From Streptococcus oralis (lineage in GTDB: Bacteria > Bacillota > Bacilli > Lactobacillales > Streptococcaceae), in the NCBI RefSeq assembly GCF_023611505.1, contig NZ_CP097843.1, positions 1,736,001-1,800,000 of the forward strand: DNA of 64,000 nt, written 5' to 3'. Positions within the stretch are counted from its first letter, which is position 1; the number at the start of each line of letters is the position of its first letter. The notes beneath the pieces were generated by a model. That model did not search any database and had not been told where the DNA came from. It saw only the letters and a list, made by a program, of their open reading frames with translations. The position numbers and the translations under genes were made by a program. Below are positions 55,655 to 64,000 of this stretch, piece after piece.

Positions 55655-58315
55655 TTATAACCAACTTTTAAATTTTTTGATATACAATCGTTTTACAACT
55701 GTAACACTTATCATATAGAGAACGATAATCAAAAGCAAAAAGAGGAAATAAATTGGTTCCAAAGGGGTTAAATGAAGCAGGCTAGCAATTGAAGAGTAGG
55801 GAAGGAAGGTCACAAAACTAGCTGCTAGCAAGGTTGTCCCAAGAACAAACCATGATGGACGACTTTGTAAGAAAGGAAGTTTTGCTGAACGGAGCATATG
55901 GATAACCATGGTTTGGGACCACATGGATTCAATGAACCAACCTGTCTGGAACAAAATAATAAAGCCCGTTGCAGACTCTGCTCCGTGAGCATAGGCTTGA
56001 CCTGTCGCCATTGGGACAATGACAAAATAGAGTAAGATAAAGGTCAAAATATCAAAGGCAGAAGAAATCGGACCCATCCAAATCATAAAGCGAGTAATAG
56101 ACTTAGCTTCCCACTTATGAGGATGTTTCAAAAAGTCTTCATCTACATTATCAAATGGCAAGGCGATGCAAGAAAGGTCGTAGACAAGGTTTAACACAAT
56201 CAAGTGAATCGGAGCCATAGGAAGGAAAGGTAAAAAGATACCAGACACTAACAGAGAGAAAATGTTCCCGAAATTAGAGCTGACCGTCATCTTGATATAT
56301 TTGGTCATATTAGCGTAGACCTTACGCCCTTCAACCAGCCCTTTTTCAAGCACCATCAAATCCTTATCTAGCAAAATGACATCAGCCGTTTCTTTGGCAA
56401 TATCTACTGCTGTATCAACAGAAATCCCCACATCGGCCACTTTCATAGAAGGGGCATCATTGATCCCATCTCCCATATAGCCGACACAATGTCCATTCGA
56501 TTTGATTTGTAAAATGATTCGTGCTTTTTGATCCGGAGAGAGTTTGGCAAAGACAGTCACCATCTGAACTGCTTGAGCCAACTCTTCGTCCGACATGGCG
56601 TCAATATCAGAACCCAACAAGATTTGATCAACGTCTAAACCAACTTTTTCGCATACTGCTTGGGTTACCTTCTCATTATCCCCAGTCAAGATCTTGGTTT
56701 GAACACCATACTCTAATAAAGCTTGGATAGCAGGGGCTGCAGATGGTTTTGGTGGATCTAGGAAGGCAAGATATCCTGTTAGAATCATCTCCTTTTCATC
56801 TTCAACAGAGTAAGCAAAACCTTCCTTTAAGCCTGTTTTATAAGCGACTCCCAAGACTCGTAAGCCCTGTTGATTGAGTTGGTCCACTTCTTTTAAGATT
56901 TCCACTCGGATATCATCCGTCAGAGGGCTAATCTGACCTTGATATTCCACATGGGTTGAAATCGCAAGCATTTCCTCTAGGGCACCCTTGGTTACCAAAC
57001 TAACAGCTTCGTTTTCATCCTGGACGATGACACTCATCCGTCTGCGTTCAAAATCAAAGGGCAATTCATCTATTTTTTGAAAGCTAGTATCCAAATTTTG
57101 TAGAATAGCGTGTTCTTTAGCTTCTTTTTCAGTTCTACTGATAATGGCTCGGTCCATCAAGTTTTTCAAACCGGTTTGAAAGTAGGAATTGAGGTAGGCT
57201 CGTCTCAACACAGATAAATCCAAAGCCCCATGTATATCCAAAGGATATTCAAGGACAATTTCGTCTTGGGTAAGTGTTCCGGTTTTATCCGTACACAGGA
57301 TATCAATAGCACCTAGATCTTGTATGGCATTGAGTTTTTTGATAACGACTTTTTCCTTGGCCATGATAATGGAGCCTTTTGCTAGACTGGCCGTGATGAT
57401 CATGGGAAGCATCTCAGGTGTAAGCCCGACACCCACGCTCAAAGCAAATACGCCAGCCTCTAACCAATCTCCATCCGTCAAACCATTGGAAAGAAATACG
57501 ATGGGAACCATGACCAACATCAAACGGATTAAAAGCCAGGAGATACTGTTCATATCCCGTTCGAAAGAGGTAGGCTCGTCATAAGTATTGAGAGTCTGCT
57601 CTATTTTCCCCATCATGGTGTCATCACCAACTGCTAGAATCAAAGCCTTGGCACTTCCTGATATCACGTTGGTTCCCATAAAGGCGAGCGCTTCTGCTTC
57701 TAGCAGACTATCAAAATTTGACTGACTCATTTTTGACAAAGCCAATTTTTCAACCGAATCACTTTCACCCGTCAAGCCAGACTGTTGAACAAAGAAATCA
57801 CGTGATTCAATCAAAAGGAGGTCTGCTGGAATCATATCCCCAGCACTCAATTTGACTATATCTCCAACGACCAAATCTTCAATTGCGATCTCTAAACTCT
57901 GACCTTCGCGAATAACCGTAGCTGTATTCACAATCATTTTTGAAAGATTGGTCGCAGCTTTGTCACTCCGCAATTCTTGGACAAAGCGTATGCCACCAGA
58001 GATTAGAACGAGAACGACGATGATGATAGAGGTCGTCGGGTCTTCTTGCCCAGGCTTCGCCAACCAGACGTTGGTCACCATGGAGATCATAGCGATGACC
58101 AGGAGGATGATTGTAAATGGATTGATAATAGATTCGTAAATCTTTTTGAGGATACTGTCTTCTTGACCCTTGGTGATGGTGTTTTCACCATATAAATCAC
58201 GATTCTTTTCTATCTGTTCCTCAGTTAAGCCTGTTAGACTTGTCTTATAAAAAGATAGAGTTTCGTTTAAAGGTGTATGAATAGCTGCTACTAATCTTTC
58301 TTTTGTAGTTTTCAT
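55655..58315 (-). CDS. mgtA: MgtA-type P3B magnesium-transporting ATPase
   Basis: 886 residues, about ten membrane helices. P-type motifs: phosphorylation DKTGTLTQ, dephosphorylation TGES, and the hinge GDGINDAPSM. The N-terminal start (NETLSFYKTSLTGLTEEQ) and overall length fit the Salmonella MgtA/MgtB group. Brings Mg2+ in when it is scarce. Behind an M-box riboswitch and a leader peptide; AGGAGA lies before the ATG. The expected conserved pneumococcal neighbours lie directly on both sides, so it may be an insertion in this lineage. Confidence 0.92.
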   Translation of the reverse strand: MKTTKERLVAAIHTPLNETLSFYKTSLTGLTEEQIEKNRDLYGENTITKGQEDSILKKIYESIINPFTIILLVIAMISMVTNVWLAKPGQEDPTTSIIIVVLVLISGGIRFVQELRSDKAATNLSKMIVNTATVIREGQSLEIAIEDLVVGDIVKLSAGDMIPADLLLIESRDFFVQQSGLTGESDSVEKLALSKMSQSNFDSLLEAEALAFMGTNVISGSAKALILAVGDDTMMGKIEQTLNTYDEPTSFERDMNSISWLLIRLMLVMVPIVFLSNGLTDGDWLEAGVFALSVGVGLTPEMLPMIITASLAKGSIIMAKEKVVIKKLNAIQDLGAIDILCTDKTGTLTQDEIVLEYPLDIHGALDLSVLRRAYLNSYFQTGLKNLMDRAIISRTEKEAKEHAILQNLDTSFQKIDELPFDFERRRMSVIVQDENEAVSLVTKGALEEMLAISTHVEYQGQISPLTDDIRVEILKEVDQLNQQGLRVLGVAYKTGLKEGFAYSVEDEKEMILTGYLAFLDPPKPSAAPAIQALLEYGVQTKILTGDNEKVTQAVCEKVGLDVDQILLGSDIDAMSDEELAQAVQMVTVFAKLSPDQKARIILQIKSNGHCVGYMGDGINDAPSMKVADVGISVDTAVDIAKETADVILLDKDLMVLEKGLVEGRKVYANMTKYIKMTVSSNFGNIFSLLVSGIFLPFLPMAPIHLIVLNLVYDLSCIALPFDNVDEDFLKHPHKWEAKSITRFMIWMGPISSAFDILTFILLYFVIVPMATGQAYAHGAESATGFIILFQTGWFIESMWSQTMVIHMLRSAKLPFLQSRPSWFVLGTTLLAASFVTFLPYSSIASLLHLTPLEPIYFLFLLLIIVLYMISVTVVKRLYIKKFKSWL

Positions 58316-58329
58316 TGGTTTCTCCTATC

Positions 58330-58411
58330 TGTATGAATGATGTGTTTCATACACAGAGACCAATCACTTTATAAGGGCAGAACGACACAAATCAGCGATT
58401 GGCTGTGTATG
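58330..58411 (-). promoter_or_regulatory. Mutually exclusive hairpins joining leader peptide codons to the mgtA ribosome binding region
   Basis: Minus strand CATACACAG (58403-58411) + CCAATCGC (58395-58402) inside the leader ORF pair with GTGATTGG (58360-58367) + CTGTGTATG (58346-58354) after it, with a 3-nt bulge. The arm GTATGAA within the latter can instead pair with TTCATACA (58330-58337), just before AGGAGA. A ribosome on the leader would decide between them. Confidence 0.55.
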
Positions 58412-58440
58412 TGCGGTTCTGGGTGGTCGTCAATTTGCAT
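58369..58440 (-). CDS. Acidic/proline-rich leader peptide of mgtA
   Basis: 23 codons: starts MQIDDHPEPH and ends VVLPL. The ribosome binding site GGGAAAGGAGACAGACG before ATG 58440 is one of the best in the window. The N-terminal D-D-x-P-E-P cluster resembles the acidic/proline stretches in enterobacterial MgtL-type leaders, which destabilise translating ribosomes at low Mg2+. It lies between the M-box terminator and mgtA. Not a known gene to me; small size and context are the only support. Confidence 0.65.
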   Translation of the reverse strand: MQIDDHPEPHIHSQSLICVVLPL

Positions 58441-58475
58441 CGTCTGTCTCCTTTCCCTGTTCTAAAACAGTAGAA

Positions 58476-58500
58476 AATCCTGCCATAAAATGGCAGGATT
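58476..58500 (-). terminator. Terminator of the M-box riboswitch
   Basis: Minus strand AATCCTGCCA TTTTA TGGCAGGATT followed by TTCTACTGTTTT: a perfect 10-bp stem with a short T-run, between the aptamer and the leader peptide. Confidence 0.75.
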
Positions 58501-58521
58501 AAAAAACTAATTATCTGTTTT

Positions 58522-58662
58522 TCGTTCAAGCTTTAACTCCATAGGGCAATGAAATGAGCTTAGTTTTGGCCTTCGCGACCAGGACTGTTGACCAACGAGT
58601 AGTGTCTCCACTGCTTTGCGGTAGTCATCCGTATCCCTATGGTAGCCTCACCTACCGTTTTC
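58522..58662 (-). ncRNA. M-box (ykoK) magnesium riboswitch
   Basis: About 140 nt with the conserved M-box blocks in order: GGTAGGTGAGGCTACC, ATAGGGATACGG, GTCAACAGTCC, AAACTAAGC, and CCTATGGAGTTAAAGCTTG, the last pairing back to CATAGGG. These match my recollection of the B. subtilis ykoK leader. Mg2+ binding would favour the terminator at 58476-58500. Promoter: -35 TTGACT (58693-58698), 17 bp, -10 TATACT (58670-58675). Confidence 0.8.
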
Positions 58663-58669
58663 GTCTATC

Positions 58670-58698
58670 AGTATAAACCTTTAAAATATAAAAGTCAA
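58670..58698 (-). promoter_or_regulatory. Promoter of the M-box/mgtA transcript
   Basis: -35 TTGACT (58693-58698), 17-bp spacer, -10 TATACT (58670-58675), minus strand. It lies immediately downstream of pepP, whose stop is at 58715. Confidence 0.75.
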
Positions 58699-58714
58699 CG
58701 ATTTATCTCATTTT

Positions 58715-59776
58715 TTAGATAACAATCAATTCTTTTGGAGCAAGTGTCAATAACTCACAACCGTTATCTGTAATCAGGATATCATCTTCAATACGAACCC
58801 CGTATTTACCTTCAATATAAATGCCCGGTTCATCAGTCAAGACCATACCAGATTTAATGGCTTCTTTCGAAGTTTGGTTAAAGTAGGGTTCTTCGTGGAT
58901 GTCCAGTCCGATACCGTGTCCAATACCGTGAGTAAAGTAGTCACCATAGCCTGCCTCGATGATAATATCACGAGGGATTTTGTCAAAGTCACGGAAACCT
59001 AGACCTGCCTTAGCTTGGTCAATCAGAGCTTGGTTGGCTTTCAAAACTGTGTTGTAGATTTCTGCTTGCTCGTCACTGACATGACCGAGGTAGATGGTCC
59101 GTGTCATATCACTGACATAGTGGTCGTAGAGACAGCCGAAGTCCATGGTGATGGCTTCTCCCGCTTCAACCGGTTTGTGCATTGGATGGGCATGGGGCTT
59201 AGAAGAGTTGATACCACTGGCTAGAATGGTATCAAAAGACAAGCCTGCCGCTCCTAGCTCCCGCATGCGGAAGTCAAGGAAGTTGGCAATTTCAATCTCA
59301 GTCTTTCCAGGTTTGATAAAGTCAAGTGCATCGCGGAAAGCTTGGTCTGAGATGGAACATGCCTTGCGAATAGTCGCAATCTCCGCTTCATCCTTAATCA
59401 TACGAAGCGCTTCAACAAACTGAGTCTGCGGAAGCAAGTCGATTCCTGTAAAAGCAGCCTGCATACGGTGGTAATAAGAGACCGAAATCTCGTCTTCAAA
59501 ACCGATTCGAGACAAGCCCATATCCTTAACAATGCCTGCAATGACAGCCAATTCATCACGGTCAGCCACAATCTCAAAACCTGTTACTTCTTGCTTAGCT
59601 GCAATGATATAGCGAGAGTCTGTCACCAAGACCTGACGGTCACGGCTGATGAAGACTGTTCCGTTTGAGCCCCAAAAACCAGTCAAGTAGTAAACATTTT
59701 TAAGGTTGTTGATGATGATGCCATCTAGTTCTTTTTCTTGCATTTTAGCTAGAAATGCTTGTACACGTTTATTCAT
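58715..59776 (-). CDS. pepP: Xaa-Pro aminopeptidase / proline dipeptidase
   Basis: 353 residues, M24 family. Metal ligands in [18 protein letters not shown], the [15 protein letters not shown] box and [15 protein letters not shown] fit the two-metal centre. Releases N-terminal residues next to proline, or splits X-Pro dipeptides. The start overlaps the uvrA stop by 8 bp, so they are co-transcribed. Confidence 0.95.
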   Translation of the reverse strand: MNKRVQAFLAKMQEKELDGIIINNLKNVYYLTGFWGSNGTVFISRDRQVLVTDSRYIIAAKQEVTGFEIVADRDELAVIAGIVKDMGLSRIGFEDEISVSYYHRMQAAFTGIDLLPQTQFVEALRMIKDEAEIATIRKACSISDQAFRDALDFIKPGKTEIEIANFLDFRMRELGAAGLSFDTILASGINSSKPHAHPMHKPVEAGEAITMDFGCLYDHYVSDMTRTIYLGHVSDEQAEIYNTVLKANQALIDQAKAGLGFRDFDKIPRDIIIEAGYGDYFTHGIGHGIGLDIHEEPYFNQTSKEAIKSGMVLTDEPGIYIEGKYGVRIEDDILITDNGCELLTLAPKELIVI

Positions 59777-62600
59777 GATGTAACTTTCCTTTCAAATAGT
59801 GTCCGGTGTAGCTGGCTTCGTTGGCCGCTACTTCTTCTGGGGTTCCTGTTGCGATGATGGTTCCACCACCGACACCGCCCTCAGGTCCTAGGTCAATAAT
59901 ATGGTCTGCTGTCTTGATAACATCTAGATTGTGCTCGATAACAAGGACGGTATTGCCATCGTCGACAAAGCGAGCCAAGACTTTAAGCAAGCGAGCAATA
60001 TCCTCGGTATGAAGCCCTGTCGTCGGCTCATCCAGAATGTAGAAAGATTTTCCTGTCGATCGTTTATGGAGTTCGCTAGCCAACTTCATACGCTGAGCTT
60101 CTCCCCCAGAAAGAGTGGTAGCTGGTTGCCCTAGCGTTACATAGCCCAGCCCCACATCCTTGATGGTCTGAAGTTTGCGTTGAATTTTTGGAATATGTTG
60201 GAAGAATTCCACCGCATCGTTGACGGTCATGTCCAAGACCTGCGAGATATTCTTTTCCTTGTAGTGGACTTCTAGGGTTTCACTGTTGTAGCGAGTCCCG
60301 TGGCAGACTTCACAAGCCACGTAAACATCAGGCAAAAAGTGCATCTCGATCTTGATAATCCCGTCACCCGAACAGGCTTCGCAACGACCACCCTTGACGT
60401 TGAAACTGAAACGCCCCTTTTTGTAACCACGAATCTTAGCCTCATTTGTCTGGGCAAAAAGGTCACGTATATCGTCAAAGACCCCCGTATAGGTAGCCGG
60501 GTTGGACCTCGGCGTTCGTCCGATAGGGCTCTGGTCAATGTCGATCAAGCGGTCTACATGCTCAATCCCTGTAATCGTCTTAAATTTACCAGGTTTGTCT
60601 GAATTACGGTTAAGTTTTTGAGCAATGGCTTTTTTGAGGATACTGTTGATTAAGGTCGATTTCCCTGAACCTGACACCCCCGTCACTGCAATGAATTTTC
60701 CTAGTGGGAAGCGAGCGGTGATATTTTGCAAGTTGTTCTCACGCGCTCCCGTCACCTCGATAAAGCGACCATTTCCGGCACGGCGCTCTTCTGGTACTGG
60801 AATGGCACGTTTACCTGACAAGTACTGGCCTGTAATAGACTTACTGTTACGGGCCACCTGCTTGGGTGTTCCTGCAGCAACAATCTCGCCACCAAAAACA
60901 CCGGCACCTGGACCAACGTCAATCAGGTAATCCGCCTCGCGCATGGTATCTTCATCGTGTTCCACCACGATGAGAGTATTGCCCAAGTCACGCATCTTTT
61001 TCAGACTAGCAATCAGGCGGTCATTATCCCTCTGGTGGAGACCAATCGACGGCTCATCCAGGATATAAAGGACACCTGATAGGTTGGACCCAATCTGGGT
61101 TGCTAAGCGAATACGCTGGCTCTCCCCGCCTGAAAGGGTTCCTGCCGAACGTGACAGGGTCAGATAGTTGAGCCCAACGTTATTGAGGAAGGTCAAACGG
61201 TCCTTAATTTCCTTGAGAATGGGACGAGCAATGATGGCTTCGTTTTCAGAAAGAGTCAACTGGCTGACCAACTCCAAGTGATCGGCGATTGAGAGGTCTG
61301 AAATCTCTCCGATATGTGGTCCTTGCTCCCCACCCACACGGACAGACAAGGCCTGGTCATTGAGACGGTAGCCGTGACAAGTCCCGCAGGTCAGTTCATT
61401 CATATAGAGACGCATCTGGGTGCGAGTATAGTCACTATTGGTTTCATGGTAACGACGCTTGATATTATTGACAACTCCCTCAAAAGGAATGTCAATATCC
61501 CGCACACCACCAAATTCATTCTCATAGTGGAAATGGAATTCCTTGCCATCTGAACCATAGAGAATCAAGTCCTTATCCGCTTCTGACAGGTCCTCAAAAG
61601 GCCTGTCCATATCCACACCAAAGGCTGTCATGGCTTGTTCCAACATGTTTGGATAGTAGTTAGAGGAAATAGGATTCCAAGGTGCTAGCGCCCCTTCACG
61701 AAGTGTCTTGCTGGTATCTGGCACTACCAAATCAGTATCCACTTCCAGCTTGATTCCCAAACCATCACACTCACTACAAGAACCAAAAGGCGCATTGAAG
61801 GAGAAGAGACGAGGCTCTAACTCTGGTACAGTAAAGCCACAGACCGGACAGGCATAGTGCTCAGAAAAGAGCAACTCAAAGTCGTCCATGGTATCGATAA
61901 TCACATAACCTTCTGCGATACGAAGGGCCGCCTCAACGGAGTCGAAGAGACGGCTGCGGATGCCCTCCTTGATGACAATACGGTCGACCACAACATCGAT
62001 ATTGTGTTGCTTGCTCTTGGACAGCTCTGGAACTTCGGTCACATCATAGACCTCCCCATCTACTCGGACGCGGACATAGCCATCTTTCTGAACCTTTTCA
62101 ATGACGCTCTTATGTTGCCCTTTTTTCTTACGAATGACCGGAGCTAAGATTTGCAGGCGCTGGCGTTCTGGCAATTCTAAGACCTTATCCACGATTTGCT
62201 CTACAGAAGAAGCCTTGATAGCCCCATGCCCGTTGATACAGTAAGGCGTCCCCACACGCGCATAGAGGAGACGCAGATAGTCATTGATTTCAGTCGTAGT
62301 TCCCACCGTCGAGCGAGGATTTTTACTAGTCGTTTTCTGGTCGATAGAAATAGCTGGGCTGAGACCATCAATGGCATCCACATCAGGCTTCTCCATATTC
62401 CCCAAGAATTGACGAGCATAGGCTGACAAACTCTCCACATAGCGACGTTGTCCCTCCGCATAGAGGGTATCAAAGGCCAGACTGGATTTCCCCGAACCCG
62501 ACAAACCGGTCACGACAACCAACTTATCTCGCGGAATCTCCACATCGATATTTTTTAAGTTATGGGCACGTGCCCCATGAATCACAATTTTATCTTGCAT
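59769..62600 (-). CDS. uvrA: Excinuclease ABC subunit A
   Basis: 943 residues, ATPase that finds bulky DNA lesions and loads UvrB. Two ABC modules: Walker [10 protein letters not shown] and GVSGSGKST; signatures LSGGE appear twice; zinc cysteines CPVC...CSEC, and CEAC...CEVC. Start ATG 62600 ([13 protein letters not shown]), with AGAAAGAACAAAG upstream; an earlier in-frame start lacks support. Confidence 0.98.
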   Translation of the reverse strand: MQDKIVIHGARAHNLKNIDVEIPRDKLVVVTGLSGSGKSSLAFDTLYAEGQRRYVESLSAYARQFLGNMEKPDVDAIDGLSPAISIDQKTTSKNPRSTVGTTTEINDYLRLLYARVGTPYCINGHGAIKASSVEQIVDKVLELPERQRLQILAPVIRKKKGQHKSVIEKVQKDGYVRVRVDGEVYDVTEVPELSKSKQHNIDVVVDRIVIKEGIRSRLFDSVEAALRIAEGYVIIDTMDDFELLFSEHYACPVCGFTVPELEPRLFSFNAPFGSCSECDGLGIKLEVDTDLVVPDTSKTLREGALAPWNPISSNYYPNMLEQAMTAFGVDMDRPFEDLSEADKDLILYGSDGKEFHFHYENEFGGVRDIDIPFEGVVNNIKRRYHETNSDYTRTQMRLYMNELTCGTCHGYRLNDQALSVRVGGEQGPHIGEISDLSIADHLELVSQLTLSENEAIIARPILKEIKDRLTFLNNVGLNYLTLSRSAGTLSGGESQRIRLATQIGSNLSGVLYILDEPSIGLHQRDNDRLIASLKKMRDLGNTLIVVEHDEDTMREADYLIDVGPGAGVFGGEIVAAGTPKQVARNSKSITGQYLSGKRAIPVPEERRAGNGRFIEVTGARENNLQNITARFPLGKFIAVTGVSGSGKSTLINSILKKAIAQKLNRNSDKPGKFKTITGIEHVDRLIDIDQSPIGRTPRSNPATYTGVFDDIRDLFAQTNEAKIRGYKKGRFSFNVKGGRCEACSGDGIIKIEMHFLPDVYVACEVCHGTRYNSETLEVHYKEKNISQVLDMTVNDAVEFFQHIPKIQRKLQTIKDVGLGYVTLGQPATTLSGGEAQRMKLASELHKRSTGKSFYILDEPTTGLHTEDIARLLKVLARFVDDGNTVLVIEHNLDVIKTADHIIDLGPEGGVGGGTIIATGTPEEVAANEASYTGHYLKGKLHHE

Positions 62601-62736
62601 CTTTGTTCTTTCTAGTCCATTATTGCTTTCCATTATACCAAAAAATGTGAAATTCTATTACCCAAAAAGCTGTTTTTATAGTATAATAGTACGGTGCAAA
62701 AAATGAATCACTGAATAGTAGGAAAGGATAGGGGAT

Positions 62737-63681
62737 ATGAAACAAGTTTTTCTCTCAACAACAACTGAATTTAAAGAGATCGACACGCTTGAACCGGGTA
62801 CTTGGATCAACCTCGTCAATCCTACACAAAATGAATCATTGGAAATTGCTAATGCCTTTGACATTGATATTGCCGACCTTCGAGCACCACTCGATGCGGA
62901 AGAAATGTCCCGTATTACCATCGAAGACGAGTATACTTTGATCATCGTGGACGTCCCCATCACAGAGGAGAGAAACAATCGTACCTACTACGTTACGATT
63001 CCGCTAGGGATTATCATCACCGAGGAAACCATTATCACTACCTGCTTGGAGTCCCTCCCAGTTCTCGATGTCTTCATCAACCGCAAACTGCGTAACTTCT
63101 ACACTTTCATGCGGTCACGCTTTATCTTTCAACTCCTTTATCGCAATGCTGAGCTTTACCTGACTGCCCTTCGTTCGATTGACCGTAAGAGTGAACAAAT
63201 CGAAAGTCAACTTCACAAGTCTACTCGAAACGAAGAGCTAATCGAGCTCATGGAATTGGAAAAGACCATCGTCTATTTCAAGGCCTCACTTAAAACAAAT
63301 GAGCGCGTGATTAAGAAATTGACTAGCGCAACTAGCAATATCAAGAAATACCTAGAAGACGAAGACCTGCTCGAGGATACCCTGATCGAAACCCAACAGG
63401 CCATCGAGATGGCAGATATCTATGGAAACGTCCTTCACTCTATGACAGAGACCTTTGCCTCTATCATTTCCAACAACCAGAACAACATCATGAAAACTCT
63501 GGCTCTCGTGACCATCGTCATGTCTGTCCCAACCATGATTTTCTCAGCCTACGGGATGAACTTTAAAGATAATGAAATCCCTTTGAACGGTGAGCCACAT
63601 GCCTTCTGGTTAATCGTCTTTATCGCCTTTGCTATGAGTGTCTCGCTCACTCTCTATCTCATCCATAAAAAATGGTTCTAA
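62737..63681 (+). CDS. corA: CorA-family magnesium channel
   Basis: 314 residues. The C-terminal two helices carry the GMN signature (AYGMNF, selectivity filter of CorA), with a long helical cytoplasmic N-domain. Pentameric Mg2+ channel. AAAGGATAGGGGAT lies before the ATG. Probable -10 TATAAT at 62682-62687. With mgtA a few kb away, this region holds two Mg2+ uptake systems. Confidence 0.93.
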   Translation: MKQVFLSTTTEFKEIDTLEPGTWINLVNPTQNESLEIANAFDIDIADLRAPLDAEEMSRITIEDEYTLIIVDVPITEERNNRTYYVTIPLGIIITEETIITTCLESLPVLDVFINRKLRNFYTFMRSRFIFQLLYRNAELYLTALRSIDRKSEQIESQLHKSTRNEELIELMELEKTIVYFKASLKTNERVIKKLTSATSNIKKYLEDEDLLEDTLIETQQAIEMADIYGNVLHSMTETFASIISNNQNNIMKTLALVTIVMSVPTMIFSAYGMNFKDNEIPLNGEPHAFWLIVFIAFAMSVSLTLYLIHKKWF

Positions 63682-63692
63682 GAGGAATCCCT

Positions 63693-64000
63693 ATGTCTCA
63701 GATTGATTTACAAAAATTAACTAAGAAAAACCAAGAGTTTATCCACATCGCTACCCAACAATTCATCAAAGATGGTAAAACAGACGCTGAAATCAAGGCT
63801 GTCTTTGAGGAAGTCATTCCTAAAATCCTTGAAGAACAAGCCAAAGGAACGACTGCTCGCTCCCTCTACGGGGCTCCAACCCACTGGGCTCATAGCTTTA
63901 CAGTTAAGGAACAGTACGAAAAAGAGCATCCAAAAGAAAATGATGATCCAAAACTCATGATTATGGACTCAGCCCTTTTTATCACCAGTCTCTTTGCACT
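63693..64000 (+). CDS. DUF1129 family protein (partial, continues beyond window)
   Basis: About 102 codons are visible: MSQIDLQKLTKKNQEFIHIA, a soluble N-terminal part with a lysine-rich region, and ALFITSLFAL, probably the first membrane helix at the window edge. Matches DUF1129 proteins next to corA in streptococci. AGAGGAATCCCT precedes the ATG. It begins 12 bp after corA and is likely co-transcribed. Confidence 0.8.
   Translation, partial: MSQIDLQKLTKKNQEFIHIATQQFIKDGKTDAEIKAVFEEVIPKILEEQAKGTTARSLYGAPTHWAHSFTVKEQYEKEHPKENDDPKLMIMDSALFITSLFA

Noticed and set aside
1-64000. CRISPR arrays, prophage genes, insertion sequences, tRNA or rRNA genes
   Set aside because: None seen. The only repeated DNA is SPRITE-like, BOX-like, the rpsH-flanking hairpins and the 53.3-kb tandem units, and there is no transposase, integrase or phage gene.

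Overview
The window is a chromosomal segment of a low-GC Gram-positive coccus, almost certainly Streptococcus of the mitis/pneumoniae group. The evidence is the protein sequences, the gene order (rseP-cdsA-uppS-ruvB, leuS, the S10-spc-alpha ribosomal operon, nrdD/nrdG, cls, folC, ireB-ruvX, spx, pepP-uvrA, corA), BOX-like and SPRITE-like intergenic repeats, and a ComX-type competence promoter. Species cannot be fixed from this window. Most genes are on the minus strand. No tRNA, rRNA, CRISPR array, prophage or insertion sequence was seen.

Layout. 1-4.6 kb: membrane and cell-envelope genes (rseP partial, cdsA, uppS), a nucleotidyltransferase and ruvB. 4.6-10.3 kb: an accessory redox module with two FMN-reductase-type genes (one a three-domain FMN/FAD reductase), divergent from an MFS transporter and an AraC-family regulator. 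10.3-18.9 kb: two GNAT acetyltransferases, an ABC-2 exporter joined to a LytTR/DUF3021 regulatory pair, yjdF with a structured leader, leuS, and an isoprenylcysteine-methyltransferase-like protein. 19.2-21.8 kb: a phosphoglycerate-mutase-family enzyme and the UPF0210/ACT pair. 22.0-36.7 kb: the complete S10-spc-alpha operon from rpsJ to rplQ including secY, adk, infA and rpoA, with two unusual non-coding gaps around rpsH and a structured RNA after rplQ. 37.0-42.9 kb: a decayed uridine-kinase-like gene, nrdG, a GNAT, a 46-aa protein and nrdD behind a promoter with NrdR-like palindromes, then a competence (ComX) promoter driving a 47-aa ORF and a Ccs4-like membrane protein. 43-50 kb: cls and a tight five-gene cluster (UGT-type glycosyltransferase, OleD-like reductase, MBL hydrolase, PaaK/F390-type adenylating enzyme, KAS III) that looks like a small-molecule or glycolipid pathway. 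50-64 kb: iron alcohol dehydrogenase, two lipoproteins, folC, DUF1292, ruvX, ireB, spx, an MgtA-type P-ATPase, pepP, uvrA, corA and a partial DUF1129 gene.

The most interesting signals are two. (1) The KAS III/adenylating enzyme/MBL/SDR/glycosyltransferase cluster is translationally coupled and may start from a leaderless promoter. (2) The mgtA leader appears to stack an M-box Mg2+ riboswitch, an intrinsic terminator and a 23-codon leader peptide with an acidic/proline-rich N-terminus whose coding sequence can pair with RNA just before the mgtA ribosome binding site. This suggests two-layer Mg2+ sensing in a streptococcus. Secondary signals are SPRITE-like repeats carrying BOX elements in the loop of a conserved inverted repeat, the pseudoknot-like RNA after rplQ, and complementary 15-mers bracketing rpsH.
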